From JBAOHV01 sp964450685 (GTDB lineage: Bacteria; Actinomycetota; Acidimicrobiia; Acidimicrobiales; Microtrichaceae): a DNA stretch of 64,000 nt. Shown piece after piece: positions 51,093 to 59,826 of this stretch. Every line of letters starts with the position of its first letter. Position 1 is the stretch's first letter. Both the position numbers and the translations under genes were made by a program. Location of the stretch: the NCBI GenBank assembly GCA_964450685.1, contig CAYVDN010000013.1, forward strand, positions 10,344 through 74,343, in the 5' to 3' direction. The notes below the pieces were generated by a model, which was not told the origin of the DNA, made no database searches, and worked only from the letters and a program-made list of their open reading frames with translations.

Positions 51093-52118
51093 TCACCCGA
51101 ACCGGCCGGTTATGTAGTTCTCGGTCCGCTCGTCGAGCGGGTTGGAGAAGATCTTGTCGGTGCGGTCGAACTCGACCAGCAGACCGGTGCGGACGTCGCT
51201 GTCGGGGTTCACCTCGGTCGAGAAGAACGCCGTCGCGTCGCTGACCCGCGCCGCCTGCTGCATGTTGTGGGTCACGATGACGATCGTGTAGTCGGTCTTG
51301 ATCTCGGTCATGAGATCCTCGATGCGAGCTGTCGCGATCGGGTCGAGCGCTGAGCACGGCTCGTCCATGAGGATCACCTCGGGGTCCACGGCGATCGCCC
51401 GGGCGATACAGAGCCGCTGCTGCTGGCCACCCGACATGCCGAGCGCCGAAGCCTTGAGCCGGTCCTTCACCTCGTCCCACAGCGCGGCGCGACGCAGGGA
51501 CCGTTCGACGATCTCGTCGAGCTCGCCGCGCTTGCGCACCCCGGCGATGCGGGGGCCGTAGGCGACGTTGTCGTAGATCGACTTGGGGAACGGATTCGGC
51601 TTCTGGAAGACCATCCCGATGCGGCGACGCACCTCGACCGGGTTGACCTTCTCTCCGTAGAGGTCGACGCCGTGGTAGTTGATCGATCCCTCGACCCGTG
51701 CGCCGTCGATCAGGTCGTTCATGCGGTTGAAGCACCGCAGGACCGTCGTCTTGCCACAGCCGGACGGACCGATGAACGCGGTGATCTCGTGCTGGCGGAC
51801 GTCCATGGAGACGTTGCGAACCGCACGGTAGGCGCCGTAGTAGACGCTCAGGTCGTCGACTCGGAACACGACGGGCCGTGCGGGCTCCTCGGCCGGTTCC
51901 ACCGTCGGGTCCGCCACCAGCGACGCCAGGCTCTGTCCGGCGGACTCGAGCGGCACCGACGGCGCCGGGATCGTCGCGGTCTGATCGGGCATCTGCAGCG
52001 GCACGTCGGGCACTGTCGCGCCAGCGGGAGCGACGTCGGCAGGGCTGGTGTCGGAGGACATCTGTCGGGGCTCCTGGTCGGGTTCCGGATCGGACATCGT
52101 CGTCGGGCCCTCTCTCAC
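51093..52118 (-). CDS. pstB: Phosphate ABC transporter ATP-binding protein PstB
   Basis: The ATPase of the high-affinity phosphate importer. Walker A GPSGCGKTTVLRCFNRMNDL, MVFQKPNPFPKSIYDN (PstB signature), LGMSGGQQQRLCIARA, VILMDEPCSALDP and C-terminal NPLDERTENYITGRFG are all diagnostic. The protein has 341 residues because of an ~80-residue Pro/Ala-rich N-terminal extension before the first beta strand (VVFRVDDLSVYYG). The GTG start overlaps the pstA stop as GTGA; ATG codons at residues 8 and 20 are alternatives, but a start at the overlap is preferred. Confidence 0.95.
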   Translation of the reverse strand: MREGPTTMSDPEPDQEPRQMSSDTSPADVAPAGATVPDVPLQMPDQTATIPAPSVPLESAGQSLASLVADPTVEPAEEPARPVVFRVDDLSVYYGAYRAVRNVSMDVRQHEITAFIGPSGCGKTTVLRCFNRMNDLIDGARVEGSINYHGVDLYGEKVNPVEVRRRIGMVFQKPNPFPKSIYDNVAYGPRIAGVRKRGELDEIVERSLRRAALWDEVKDRLKASALGMSGGQQQRLCIARAIAVDPEVILMDEPCSALDPIATARIEDLMTEIKTDYTIVIVTHNMQQAARVSDATAFFSTEVNPDSDVRTGLLVEFDRTDKIFSNPLDERTENYITGRFG

Positions 52119-53101
52119 GCCTGCTTGATCGCGAACCTGCGGCTGATGCCGCGGGCAGCGAGTGTCAGGACGAGGACGATCCCCACGAGGGTAACTGCTG
52201 CGCCCCAGGCGAGCTGGGTGGCGATGCTCCCGCCGTTCTGCAGCTGGGAGTAGATCTGCGCCGAGAGTGTCGTGTTCTGGCCGCGGTACGACCAGTTGGT
52301 GGTGGTGACGAAGCCGATCGTGAACACCACCGGTGCCGTCTCACCCGCCGCTCGGGCCACAGCGAGCAGGCAACCCGAGGTGATGCCCGCTATCGCCGCC
52401 GGCAGCACCACCTTGACGGTGGTCTTCCATGTGCGGGTGCCCAGCGCTGCGGACGCTTCGCGCAGCGAGTTGGGCACCAGTTTGAGCATCTCCTCGGTCG
52501 AGCGCACCACGATCGGCAGCATGAGGCACGCGAGAGCCAACGATGCCGCCAACGCTGACTTGCCTGCGGTGCCGAATCGCACGACCCAGATCGAGTAGAT
52601 GAAGACGCCCATCACCACCGACGGCACGCCGACCATCACATCGGTCATGAAGCGGATGAAGCGGGCCAGCCGGCCGTTCTTGCCGTACTCGTTCAGGTAG
52701 ACCGCACCCATGACCCCGAGCGGGATCGCAAGGACCGAGGCGCCCAACACGGTCAGGAACGTGCCGACGATCGCCGGTTGCATCCCCTCGACGACCGAGT
52801 CGGTGGAACCACCTGACTCGCACTCCGCGGGGTCGCCGAACCCCAGGGCACAAAGGTCCTCGTTGCCGGCCAGGTCGGCGCGGCTCACGTCGCCGGGGAT
52901 CGGCTGGGTCCACCAGTCGGCGTCCAGGACCACGCCGATGCCCTTGGACACGACGTCGACTCCCATGATGACCAGCGGCAGTGCGGCGACGAGGAAGGCG
53001 ACGACCATCGCCACCGCCGCGGCGGTGTTGGTGACCCGACGCCGCCGCGACATGTTCGCTCCCGACAGGTCGGCCCGGATGCGTGCTTCGTCGACGCTCA
53101 T
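52115..53101 (-). CDS. pstA: Phosphate ABC transporter permease PstA
   Basis: A 328-residue membrane permease with six core helices. PstA features are GVGIFVVYS-like IPLGVMGAVYLNEYGKNGRLARFIRF, VGVPSVVMGVFIYSIWV, the EAA loop LREASAALGTRTWKTTVKVVLPAAIAGI and RAAGETAPVVFTIG. An acidic, Cys-containing loop after the first helix (EDLCALGFGDPAEC) is longer than in many homologs. The ATG overlaps the pstC stop as ATGA. The longer upstream frame is inside pstC and rejected. Confidence 0.95.
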   Translation of the reverse strand: MSVDEARIRADLSGANMSRRRRVTNTAAAVAMVVAFLVAALPLVIMGVDVVSKGIGVVLDADWWTQPIPGDVSRADLAGNEDLCALGFGDPAECESGGSTDSVVEGMQPAIVGTFLTVLGASVLAIPLGVMGAVYLNEYGKNGRLARFIRFMTDVMVGVPSVVMGVFIYSIWVVRFGTAGKSALAASLALACLMLPIVVRSTEEMLKLVPNSLREASAALGTRTWKTTVKVVLPAAIAGITSGCLLAVARAAGETAPVVFTIGFVTTTNWSYRGQNTTLSAQIYSQLQNGGSIATQLAWGAAVTLVGIVLVLTLAARGISRRFAIKQA

Positions 53102-54084
53102 GTCGTCCCCTTCATCCGCCTGTCGACCACCACGACCATGCGGCGTGCGGCGACGTTGATGAGCACTGTCAACACGAACAGGCAGACACCGAGCCCGATC
53201 AGCGCCGAGCGGTACAGGCCACCGGCCTCGGAGAGGCTGCGGAAGATCTGAGCCGGCATCGTCTCGCCTCGGCCGAACAGATTCGCCGAGATCTGCGGGG
53301 ACGCCCCGATCAGCAGCGCCACAGCCACGGTCTCGCCCATGGCCCGACCGAGCCCGAGCATCACAGCACCGGTCATGCCACCGCTCGAGTGGGGCAGCAC
53401 GACGCCTTTGATCATCTCCCAACGCGTCGCACCCAGGGCGAGCGCACCGGACTTGTCGTTGACCGGCACGGTGTTGAACACCTCGCGTGTCACGGCCGTG
53501 ATGATCGGGGTGATCATCAACGCCAGGATCAACGCGGCGCTCATGAAGCTGGACCCCGACCCCTCCTGGAACAGGACGTTGAGAACCGGGACGGCCGACA
53601 CTGCGTCGGCGATCGAGTTGAACACGCCCTGGAAGACGGGGATGAGCGTGTAGAAGCCCCAGAGGCCGAAAACGACCGACGGCACCGCCGCGAGCAGGTC
53701 GATGACCAGCGTGATGCTGCTGCGCAGCCGCCTGTGGGCGAGCTCGGTGATGAAAAGTGCGATGCCGACGCTCACCGGTACGGCGAACAGTACGGCGATC
53801 AACGACACGACGACGGTGCCGTAGACCAGTGGGAGGATCCCGTAGAGCCCCTCGGAGGGCACCCATTCGGTGCCGAGGAAGTAGTCCGCTCCCAGCTCGC
53901 TGAACGCGGGCCACGCCTGGTTGGTGGTGGTGAGCGCGATGAGGACGAGGATGAGCAGGACCGTCGCACCGGCTGCCAGCGCCACACGACGGAACGCACG
54001 GTCTGCGCGGGCCCCGTGGCCCTCCTGGGTCAGCGGCGTCGTGTCCTGGGACGGGACCGGTGCTGCTTCGAGTTGCAGGGTCAT
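53098..54084 (-). CDS. pstC: Phosphate ABC transporter permease PstC
   Basis: A 328-residue partner permease. Visible are GILPLVYGTVVVSLIAVLFAVPVSVGIALFITE, LAAVPSVVFGLWGFYTLIP, the EAA loop VPVNDKSGALALGATRWEMIKGVVLP and GRAMGETVAVALLIG, all typical of PstC. The ATG at 54084 is used. It is separated from pstS by 149 bp holding a strong hairpin, consistent with lower expression than the binding protein. Confidence 0.95.
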   Translation of the reverse strand: MTLQLEAAPVPSQDTTPLTQEGHGARADRAFRRVALAAGATVLLILVLIALTTTNQAWPAFSELGADYFLGTEWVPSEGLYGILPLVYGTVVVSLIAVLFAVPVSVGIALFITELAHRRLRSSITLVIDLLAAVPSVVFGLWGFYTLIPVFQGVFNSIADAVSAVPVLNVLFQEGSGSSFMSAALILALMITPIITAVTREVFNTVPVNDKSGALALGATRWEMIKGVVLPHSSGGMTGAVMLGLGRAMGETVAVALLIGASPQISANLFGRGETMPAQIFRSLSEAGGLYRSALIGLGVCLFVLTVLINVAARRMVVVVDRRMKGTT

Positions 54085-54174
54085 CGGGGCCTCTGACGGG
54101 GGAGGGACTGGAGGTTCATCGGAGCTCTGGAAGCACGGTTCGAGGCGATGTGGAAGGCACGGTAGTTGTTGGCT

Positions 54175-54216
54175 CCCGGTCGGGAACAAGCAGGGGGCGA
54201 CCTGTTCCCGACCGGG
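54175..54216 (-). terminator. Intercistronic hairpin between pstS and pstC
   Basis: Perfect 14-bp inverted repeat (CCCGGTCGGGAACA / TGTTCCCGACCGGG) with a 14-nt loop, 18 bp behind the pstS stop. It lacks a T-run, so it may attenuate read-through and protect the pstS mRNA 3' end, giving more binding protein than permease. An 11-bp direct repeat flanks the pstS stop codon. Confidence 0.65.
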
Positions 54217-54233
54217 TGCCGATCAGCCGACGA

Positions 54234-55349
54234 TCAGCCGACGATCTGGTCGATCTGGTCGATCGCCTTGGTCGCCAGCGACTCGGGCAGGGCCACGTAT
54301 CCAGTCTTGGAGGCCTGTTCCTGGCCGGTGGTGAGCACGTAGCGCAGGTAGGTCTTCAGGCTCTCGGCGATCGCTGCGTCGGACTGCTCGGAGAGCACCA
54401 GGATGAACGTCGGGGCGGTGATCGGGTAGTCCTCGGCGCCGCTGCCGTTGAGCGGGTTGTAGGTGAGGTCGTCGTTGATCGTCGCGTCCTCGAGCGCAGC
54501 CTGGACACCGGCGACGCTGGGGGCGATGTAGTTGCCCGACGAGTTCTGGATCTTCGCCATGCTCAGGCCGGCCTTGCCGGCATCCGCGAGGTCCACGTAG
54601 CCGATCGCACCAGCGGTCTGCTTGATGACCTCGGCCACACCCGAGTTCTTCTCGGCACCCTGGGTGGAGGCGGGCCAGTTGACCTCGTCACCGCTGTCGA
54701 GGGTCCACACCTCGGGCGCGGCGGCCTTCAGGTACTTCGTGAAGTTGTTCGTGGTGCCCGAACCGTCCGAGCGGTGCACGACGGTGATCGCTGTCGACGG
54801 CAGGTCGGCATCGGGGTTGTCCGCGGCGATCTGCTCGTCGTCCCACTTCGTGATCTGTGCCTGGAAGATCCCGGCGATCACGTCGGGGCTGAGCTGCAGT
54901 TCATCGACCCCGTCGAGGTTGTAGGAGACGGTGATCGGCGCAGCGACGGTCGGGAAGAAGAGCAGCGGTGACGAGTAGGTCTCGCCGTCCTTGGGCAACG
55001 AGTCGGACCCGGCGAAGTCGACGGTGCCGTTGGCCAGCTGGTTGCGTCCGTCGGACGAACCGCTCTTGGTGTACGTGACGATCTCGGATCCGTGGATGCC
55101 GTTGAAGTCGGTGTTGACAGCCTGGTAGAAGGCGTCCGGGAAGGACGCACCGCCGCCGGCGATCTCCGCCGACAGCGCTTCGATGTCGGCATCGCTGGGT
55201 GCCTCGGCGTTCGAGTCGGACGCCGAGGTGGTCGAGGTCTCGTTCGAGCCGGTGTCGTCGCTGTTGCTGCACGCGAACGCGACGAGCGACAGGGCGACCA
55301 GGGTTGCTGCCAGCAGCAGCGACCGACCGGTCCGGGTCGTGACAGTCAT
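54234..55349 (-). CDS. pstS: Phosphate-binding lipoprotein PstS
   Basis: High-affinity phosphate-binding protein, 371 residues. The lipoprotein signal ends LVAFAC (Cys27), followed by a Ser/Thr/Asp-rich linker. The mature domain has GGGASFPDAFYQAV, YTKSGSSDGRNQLANGTVDFAGSD (Ser and Asp ligands for phosphate), a TVVHRSDGSGTTNNFTKYL block and NSGVAEVIKQTAGAIGYVDL, all PstS hallmarks. The ATG has AGAGGAGAA upstream. It is the first gene of the pst-phoU-senX3-regX3 operon. Confidence 0.96.
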   Translation of the reverse strand: MTVTTRTGRSLLLAATLVALSLVAFACSNSDDTGSNETSTTSASDSNAEAPSDADIEALSAEIAGGGASFPDAFYQAVNTDFNGIHGSEIVTYTKSGSSDGRNQLANGTVDFAGSDSLPKDGETYSSPLLFFPTVAAPITVSYNLDGVDELQLSPDVIAGIFQAQITKWDDEQIAADNPDADLPSTAITVVHRSDGSGTTNNFTKYLKAAAPEVWTLDSGDEVNWPASTQGAEKNSGVAEVIKQTAGAIGYVDLADAGKAGLSMAKIQNSSGNYIAPSVAGVQAALEDATINDDLTYNPLNGSGAEDYPITAPTFILVLSEQSDAAIAESLKTYLRYVLTTGQEQASKTGYVALPESLATKAIDQIDQIVG

Positions 55350-55406
55350 TCAGCTTCTCCTCTGGGGGGGGTGTCGCCGCGGCCACGGTGGCCATCGGCG
55401 CGACTG

Positions 55407-55461
55407 AAGCTAGGCAGGCGTTCTGAACGTCCCCGGGCAGCCAGGTGAACGACAGGTGAAC
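55407..55461 (-). promoter_or_regulatory. PHO box and -10 element of pstS
   Basis: On the minus strand, two adjacent 11-bp direct repeats GTTCACCTGTC (55461-55451) and GTTCACCTGGC (55450-55440) match the PHO-box unit of streptomycetes and mycobacteria (GTTCACC at 11-bp spacing). A weaker third-phase unit GTTCAGAACGC (55428-55418) lies 11 bp further on, in the -35 position, followed by TAGCTT (55412-55407) as -10. RegX3 binding here would activate the operon when phosphate is low. Confidence 0.8.
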
Positions 55462-55486
55462 GCTTCGGCAACTCTGGTGCGAGCGC

Positions 55487-55897
55487 TCAGGTGGCGAGGA
55501 ACGCGTCGAGGACCGACAGGTCCGACCCGAACGGGCCCAGGGCCAGGAACTCGTCACGGTCGACCCAGCGCAACTCGTCGACCTCGTCGCCGGGGACGAA
55601 TCCCAGGTCGTCGACGACGGTCATCGCCCACCAGCGCACCGTCTTGTCCTCACCCTTGGTCGTCACGTAGCGCACGCTCGGCAGCTCCGCGCCGAGCTCG
55701 CAGCGCAGGCCGGTCTCCTCGGCGACCTCCCTGATCGCAGTCTCCCGGTCGGACTCGCCTCGGTGCGCCTTCCCCTTGGGCAGGCTCCAGTCGTCGTATC
55801 GCGGTCGATGCACCACGACGAACTCGCGTCTTCCTGCGCGGTCGCGCCAGACCAGGCCTCCTGCGGCGCGCACCTTGGGCAGCTCGGTCGATGCCAC
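55487..55897 (-). CDS. NUDIX hydrolase, MutT-like
   Basis: A 136-residue NUDIX enzyme. The complete NUDIX box is present (GKAHRGESDRETAIREVAEETGL), preceded by the AGGLVWR start strand and DDWSLPKGK. Substrates may be 8-oxo-dGTP, dinucleoside polyphosphates or diphosphoinositol-like compounds. It lies 9 bp after ppk on the same strand, the same pairing as mutT1-ppk1 in mycobacteria, but the histidine-phosphatase domain of MutT1 is missing. GTG start. Confidence 0.9.
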   Translation of the reverse strand: MASTELPKVRAAGGLVWRDRAGRREFVVVHRPRYDDWSLPKGKAHRGESDRETAIREVAEETGLRCELGAELPSVRYVTTKGEDKTVRWWAMTVVDDLGFVPGDEVDELRWVDRDEFLALGPFGSDLSVLDAFLAT

Positions 55898-55906
55898 GCC
55901 GCGCCC

Positions 55907-57970
55907 TCAGCGCAGGTCGACAGCGGCACGCTTGATGGCGTGCTGCTGGAGCTCGAGGTGGGTCTCGACCGTGTTGAGGCGCTCCACCCGGGACCACTCG
56001 TCGTCGTCCAACGCCCAGGCGAGCGTGTCGTCGGCCAGGCCGATCTCGAGGATCTCGTCGAGTCGTTCCCGCAACTGCTCGTCGAGTACCGGCACCATCG
56101 CTTCGACCCGGCGGTCCAGGTTGCGTGGCATGAGGTCGGCGGAGCCCATGAAGTGCACCGGCGAGCCCGGGCCGGCGCCGTTGGCGAACCGGTATATGCG
56201 TGAATGCTCGAGGTAGCGGCCGACGACGCTGCGCACGGTGATGTTCTCCGACAGGCCCTCCACACCAGCGCGCAGGCAGCAGATGCCGCGCACCAGCAGC
56301 TCGACGCGCACCCCGTCGGCCGACGCCTCGTACAGCTCGTCGATCATGTCGGCGTCGACCAGGCTGTTCATCTTCATGACGATGTGACCGGTACCAGTTG
56401 GCGCCCGCCGCTCACGCCGGATGAGGTCGATCAACCCGGCGCGCAGTGTGTGAGGGGCGCAGAGCAGCTCCTGGTAGTGGACGTCGCGGGCGTAACCGGT
56501 CAGGTAGTTGAACAGTTGGCTCAGGTCGGAGCCGATGCTGGGCTCGGCAGTCAGCAGGCCGATGTCCTCGTACAGCCGAGCCGTGCGGGAGTTGTAGTTG
56601 CCGGTGCCGATGTGGCAGTAGCGGCGTACCCCGTCGCCCTCCTCGCGCACGACCAGGCACGTCTTGGTGTGGGTCTTGAGCCCGACGAGTCCGTACACGA
56701 CGTGCACGCCCGCCTGCTCCAGACGGCGGGCCCATTCGATGTTGCGTTCCTCGTCGAAGCGGGCCTTCAACTCGACGAGCGCCACGACCTGCTTGCCTTC
56801 CTCGGCCGCGTGGATCAGCGAGCCGACGATGGGGCTGTCACCGGAGGTGCGGTACAGGGTCAACTTGATGGTCAGCACCTTCGGGTCGTTCGCCGCCTGA
56901 CGGATGAACTCCTCGACGGAGGTGACGAAGCTGTCGTAGGGGTGCTGGACCAGGATGTCGCCGGCAGCGATCGCCGCGAAGATGTCGCGCTCGTCGTCCT
57001 CGTCGGGGGCGAGTCGTCGTTGGGTGACCGGCACGAAGTCCGGGTACTTCAGCTCCGGGCGGTCCATGTCGTGCACTGCGAACAGGCCGCTCAGGTCGAC
57101 CGGCGCCGAGTGCGCCGAGACGTCCTCGTCACGCAACTCGAGCTCGTCGCGGATCAGCTCGAGGGTGTCGGCGGAGATGTCGTCCTCTACCTCGAGTCGG
57201 ACCGCCTTGCCGAACCGGCGTCTGCGCAGCTCCAGCTCGATCGCTGCGAGCAGGTCGTCGGCCTCTTCGTCCTCGACGGTCAGGTCCGCGTTGCGTGTGA
57301 CCCTGAACGCGACGCTGTCGAGGATCTCCATGCCGGGGAACAACTGGTCCATGTGCGCGGCGATGACCTGCTCCAGAGGCACGAACCGCTCGCCGTCGGG
57401 CATGACCACGAAACGCGGCAGCAGCGGCGGGACCTTGACACGGGCGAAGCGCCGTTCGCCGGTCTGGGGATCCCCGACGATCACGCCGAGGTTCAGCGAC
57501 AGCGTGGATATGTACGGGAACGGGTGGCCTGGATCCACCGCGAGCGGTGTGAGCACCGGGAAGATCCGTCGTTGGAACTGGTCCGCCAACCACTCCCGAT
57601 CGTCCTCGTCGAGCTGGGACCAGGTCGAGAACCTGATTCCCACATCTGCCAGGGCCCGGCACACGGGCCCCAGGAACAGCTCGTCCGCGTGCGCGCTCAA
57701 CGCCGTGGCTCGCTCGAGGATCGCGGCCAGCTGCTCCGATGCGGTGAGACCGTCGACGCTGCGGCGGGTCACTCCAGCGGCGACACGCTCCTTCAGCCCC
57801 GCGACGCGGACCTGGAAGAACTCGTCCAGGTTCTGACTGAAGATCGCCAGGAACTTCACGCGCTCGAGAAGCGGTGTGGCGGGGTCCTCGGCAAGTGCGA
57901 GAACGCGGGCGTTGAAGTCCAGCCAGGACAACTCGCGGTTCAGGTAACGGCGTTCCTCGTCGTCGCTCAT
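55907..57970 (-). CDS. ppk: Polyphosphate kinase 1
   Basis: Reversibly polymerises the gamma-phosphate of ATP into polyphosphate. The 687-residue protein has the PPK N-terminal domain (YLNRELSWLDFNARVLALA), FLAIFSQNLDEFFQVRVAG, the central catalytic region with the KLTLYRTSGDSPIV motif, and VHVVYGLVGLKTHTK and CHIGTGNYNSRTARLYEDI holding the active-site His residues. The ATG at 57970 has TAGTGT 8 nt upstream (57984-57979), which overlaps the alternative GTG at 57982. It lies next to the pst operon, consistent with phosphate storage. Confidence 0.96.
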   Translation of the reverse strand: MSDDEERRYLNRELSWLDFNARVLALAEDPATPLLERVKFLAIFSQNLDEFFQVRVAGLKERVAAGVTRRSVDGLTASEQLAAILERATALSAHADELFLGPVCRALADVGIRFSTWSQLDEDDREWLADQFQRRIFPVLTPLAVDPGHPFPYISTLSLNLGVIVGDPQTGERRFARVKVPPLLPRFVVMPDGERFVPLEQVIAAHMDQLFPGMEILDSVAFRVTRNADLTVEDEEADDLLAAIELELRRRRFGKAVRLEVEDDISADTLELIRDELELRDEDVSAHSAPVDLSGLFAVHDMDRPELKYPDFVPVTQRRLAPDEDDERDIFAAIAAGDILVQHPYDSFVTSVEEFIRQAANDPKVLTIKLTLYRTSGDSPIVGSLIHAAEEGKQVVALVELKARFDEERNIEWARRLEQAGVHVVYGLVGLKTHTKTCLVVREEGDGVRRYCHIGTGNYNSRTARLYEDIGLLTAEPSIGSDLSQLFNYLTGYARDVHYQELLCAPHTLRAGLIDLIRRERRAPTGTGHIVMKMNSLVDADMIDELYEASADGVRVELLVRGICCLRAGVEGLSENITVRSVVGRYLEHSRIYRFANGAGPGSPVHFMGSADLMPRNLDRRVEAMVPVLDEQLRERLDEILEIGLADDTLAWALDDDEWSRVERLNTVETHLELQQHAIKRAAVDLR

Positions 57971-58013
57971 CCCCGTCGACACTAGCGACGGATCGAGCGG
58001 ACGGGACTGCGGG

Positions 58014-58298
58014 TCAGCGGCCCTGGTCGTCGTCGCCCAGGTCCCACACGAGCTCGATCAGCTCTCGCTCGGCGTCGCGGTTCACGCGCTCCTTGTTGCG
58101 CCTGAACTGCGGGTCGTGCGGGGGCAACAGCATCAGCCGGGCGTTGACGCGGGAGCAGAAGTCGTCGATCAGTTGCTGGTCGCCGTATTCGGAGCGGATC
58201 TCCCAGTGCGGCGCCACGGGCCCCAGGTAGACGATCGTCGCCTGGGCGACGGGCGGCTCGGTGGGCTCTTCTGGGTCGATCGCACGGTCCTCGGACAT
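58014..58298 (-). CDS. Small conserved-looking protein, unknown
   Basis: Not recognised. A 94-residue soluble acidic protein. After a Pro/Glu-rich start comes ATIVYLGPVAPHWEIRSEYGD and a helical part (QLIDDFCSRVNARLMLLPPHD, then RRNKERVNRDAERELIELVWDLG). There are no motifs of known families. It is upstream of ppk on the same strand with 43 bp between; TATGCT (58312-58307) 8 nt before its ATG may be its own -10. Confidence 0.55.
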   Translation of the reverse strand: MSEDRAIDPEEPTEPPVAQATIVYLGPVAPHWEIRSEYGDQQLIDDFCSRVNARLMLLPPHDPQFRRNKERVNRDAERELIELVWDLGDDDQGR

Positions 58299-58359
58299 GG
58301 CTCGCCAGCATACTGCCGGCGACCCATGCCGATGGAACGTGCCCGCTCGCCGGGATCGC

Positions 58360-59826
58360 TCAGTTGCTGCCGAGAGTGGCGGTGACCGTCTGCTCCTCCC
58401 CGCCGCGCTCGATGGTCACCTCGATGGTGTCGCCCGGGTCGTGCTCGCGGACGGCCTCACCGACATCCGCGGAGGTACGGACCTGCTCACCGTCGACGGC
58501 GACGATCACGTCGCCGGCCTGCAACCCGGCTTCGTCGGCGCCCGATCCGGACTCGACTCGCTGGATGAAAGCTCCCGAGGTCGCGGTGATCGAGAACCGC
58601 TGGAGCACCGTGGGTGACACCGCTGCCACGTCGACGGTCTCGACTCCGAGAACCGGACGGTTGCCGGAGACCTCACGACCTGCCTTCAGGTCGTCGATGA
58701 TCGAGACGATCGAGTCGATCGACAGCGCGAAGCCGACGTTCTGGGCATCGGCGAGGATCGCTGTGTTGACCCCGACGACCTGACCTGCGGAGTTGAGCAG
58801 CGGACCGCCGGAGTTGCCGGGGTTGATCGCCGCGTCGGTCTGGATCAGGTCGGTCAGCACCACTCCGTCACCAGCGGAGATAGACCTACCGGTGGCAGAG
58901 ACGATGCCGGTGGTCACGCTCGGCTCATCGCCGAGGTTGAGCGCGTTGCCGATAGCCACCAGGTCGTCTCCGACCTGGAGGTCGTCGGAGCTGCCGAGCT
59001 CGGCGGGGGTGACCGGATTGGTCAGTCCCTCGGCCTTGATCAGTGCCACGTCGTACTCGGGAGCTGAGCCGATCACCCGGGCCTCGTAGCTGGTGCCGTC
59101 GGAGAAGTCGACCTGGATGGTCTGGGCGCCGTCGATGACGTGGGCGTTGGTGAGCACCATGCCGTCCTCGGTCAGAACGATCCCGGAACCGGCCGCCTCA
59201 CCTTGACGGGTACCGGTGTGAATCGACACGACCGACGGGCTGACCTTGTCGAGCAGAGCCTTGATGTCCAGGTTCTCGCCGGCGATCGTGTTCGCCGAGC
59301 GGGACGACTCGGTCGCCACCTGGGTCGCTGCGGGAACCGAGCCCGACTCATCGTCCCACATCGCGGCGGAGACGAGGCCGCCGGCGACGATCGCTCCGAC
59401 GAGCCCGCCCACCAGAGCGGAGCGGACACCACCGCCGCGTCGGCGGTCTCCCCCGCCGGCAGGTCCGGCGGTGGGCGTCGGAGCCACCGGGGGAACCGGC
59501 GGGACCGGCCCCCCGCCGGCCGGTCCACCGGTGTAGGTGGGAGTTCCGAGAGGCTGCGGCGCCGGAGCGACCGGAGCCCATGGCTCACCGTAGGACGGGG
59601 TGGCGGGGCCGGGTGGAGGTGTCGCGATGGGTCCGGCGAGCGGCGGGCCCGACGGGGCAGCACCCGTTGCGGGCTGCTGGGCCACTGGTTGCTGGGCCAC
59701 TGGTTGCTGGGCCACTGGTTGCTGGGGGACTGTCGAGTGGGGCGTCATCGGCGGCGTAGAGGGCCTGGATGCAGCGGCGTTGCTCGTGAGGGGGTCGTTG
59801 CTCGTGAGGGGGTCGTGGTTCGACAT
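58360..59826 (-). CDS. HtrA/DegP-type serine protease with PDZ domain
   Basis: A 488-residue membrane-anchored protease. Residues 1-130 are a cytoplasmic Pro/Gln-rich region with repeats (VAQQP x3-4, and a duplicated LTSNDP), the membrane helix is ~135-155, the trypsin-like domain is ~185-375 and a C-terminal PDZ domain follows (GADEAGLQAGDVIVAVDGEQVR). The catalytic triad is intact: His229 (LTNAHV), Asp259 (EYDVALIK) and Ser339 (NPGNSGGP). It is expected to degrade misfolded envelope proteins. The ATG at 59826 is chosen; the frame extends further, but through the divergent whiB region. Confidence 0.94.
   Translation of the reverse strand: MSNHDPLTSNDPLTSNAAASRPSTPPMTPHSTVPQQPVAQQPVAQQPVAQQPATGAAPSGPPLAGPIATPPPGPATPSYGEPWAPVAPAPQPLGTPTYTGGPAGGGPVPPVPPVAPTPTAGPAGGGDRRRGGGVRSALVGGLVGAIVAGGLVSAAMWDDESGSVPAATQVATESSRSANTIAGENLDIKALLDKVSPSVVSIHTGTRQGEAAGSGIVLTEDGMVLTNAHVIDGAQTIQVDFSDGTSYEARVIGSAPEYDVALIKAEGLTNPVTPAELGSSDDLQVGDDLVAIGNALNLGDEPSVTTGIVSATGRSISAGDGVVLTDLIQTDAAINPGNSGGPLLNSAGQVVGVNTAILADAQNVGFALSIDSIVSIIDDLKAGREVSGNRPVLGVETVDVAAVSPTVLQRFSITATSGAFIQRVESGSGADEAGLQAGDVIVAVDGEQVRTSADVGEAVREHDPGDTIEVTIERGGEEQTVTATLGSN
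59675..59727 (-). repeat. 15-bp tandem repeat coding VAQQP
   Basis: Three and a half near-perfect 15-bp units (TGCTGGGCCACTGGT on the plus strand) in the cytoplasmic part of the HtrA gene. Each codes one VAQQP pentapeptide. Confidence 0.9.
59780..59815 (-). repeat. Two identical 18-bp units near the HtrA start
   Basis: TTGCTCGTGAGGGGGTCG repeated exactly at 59780-59797 and 59798-59815, coding the doubled DPLTSN hexapeptide at the N-terminus of the HtrA protein. Confidence 0.9.

Noticed and set aside
56204..57985. 593-codon plus-strand frame opposite ppk
   Set aside because: Antisense shadow of a strongly conserved enzyme; no motifs.
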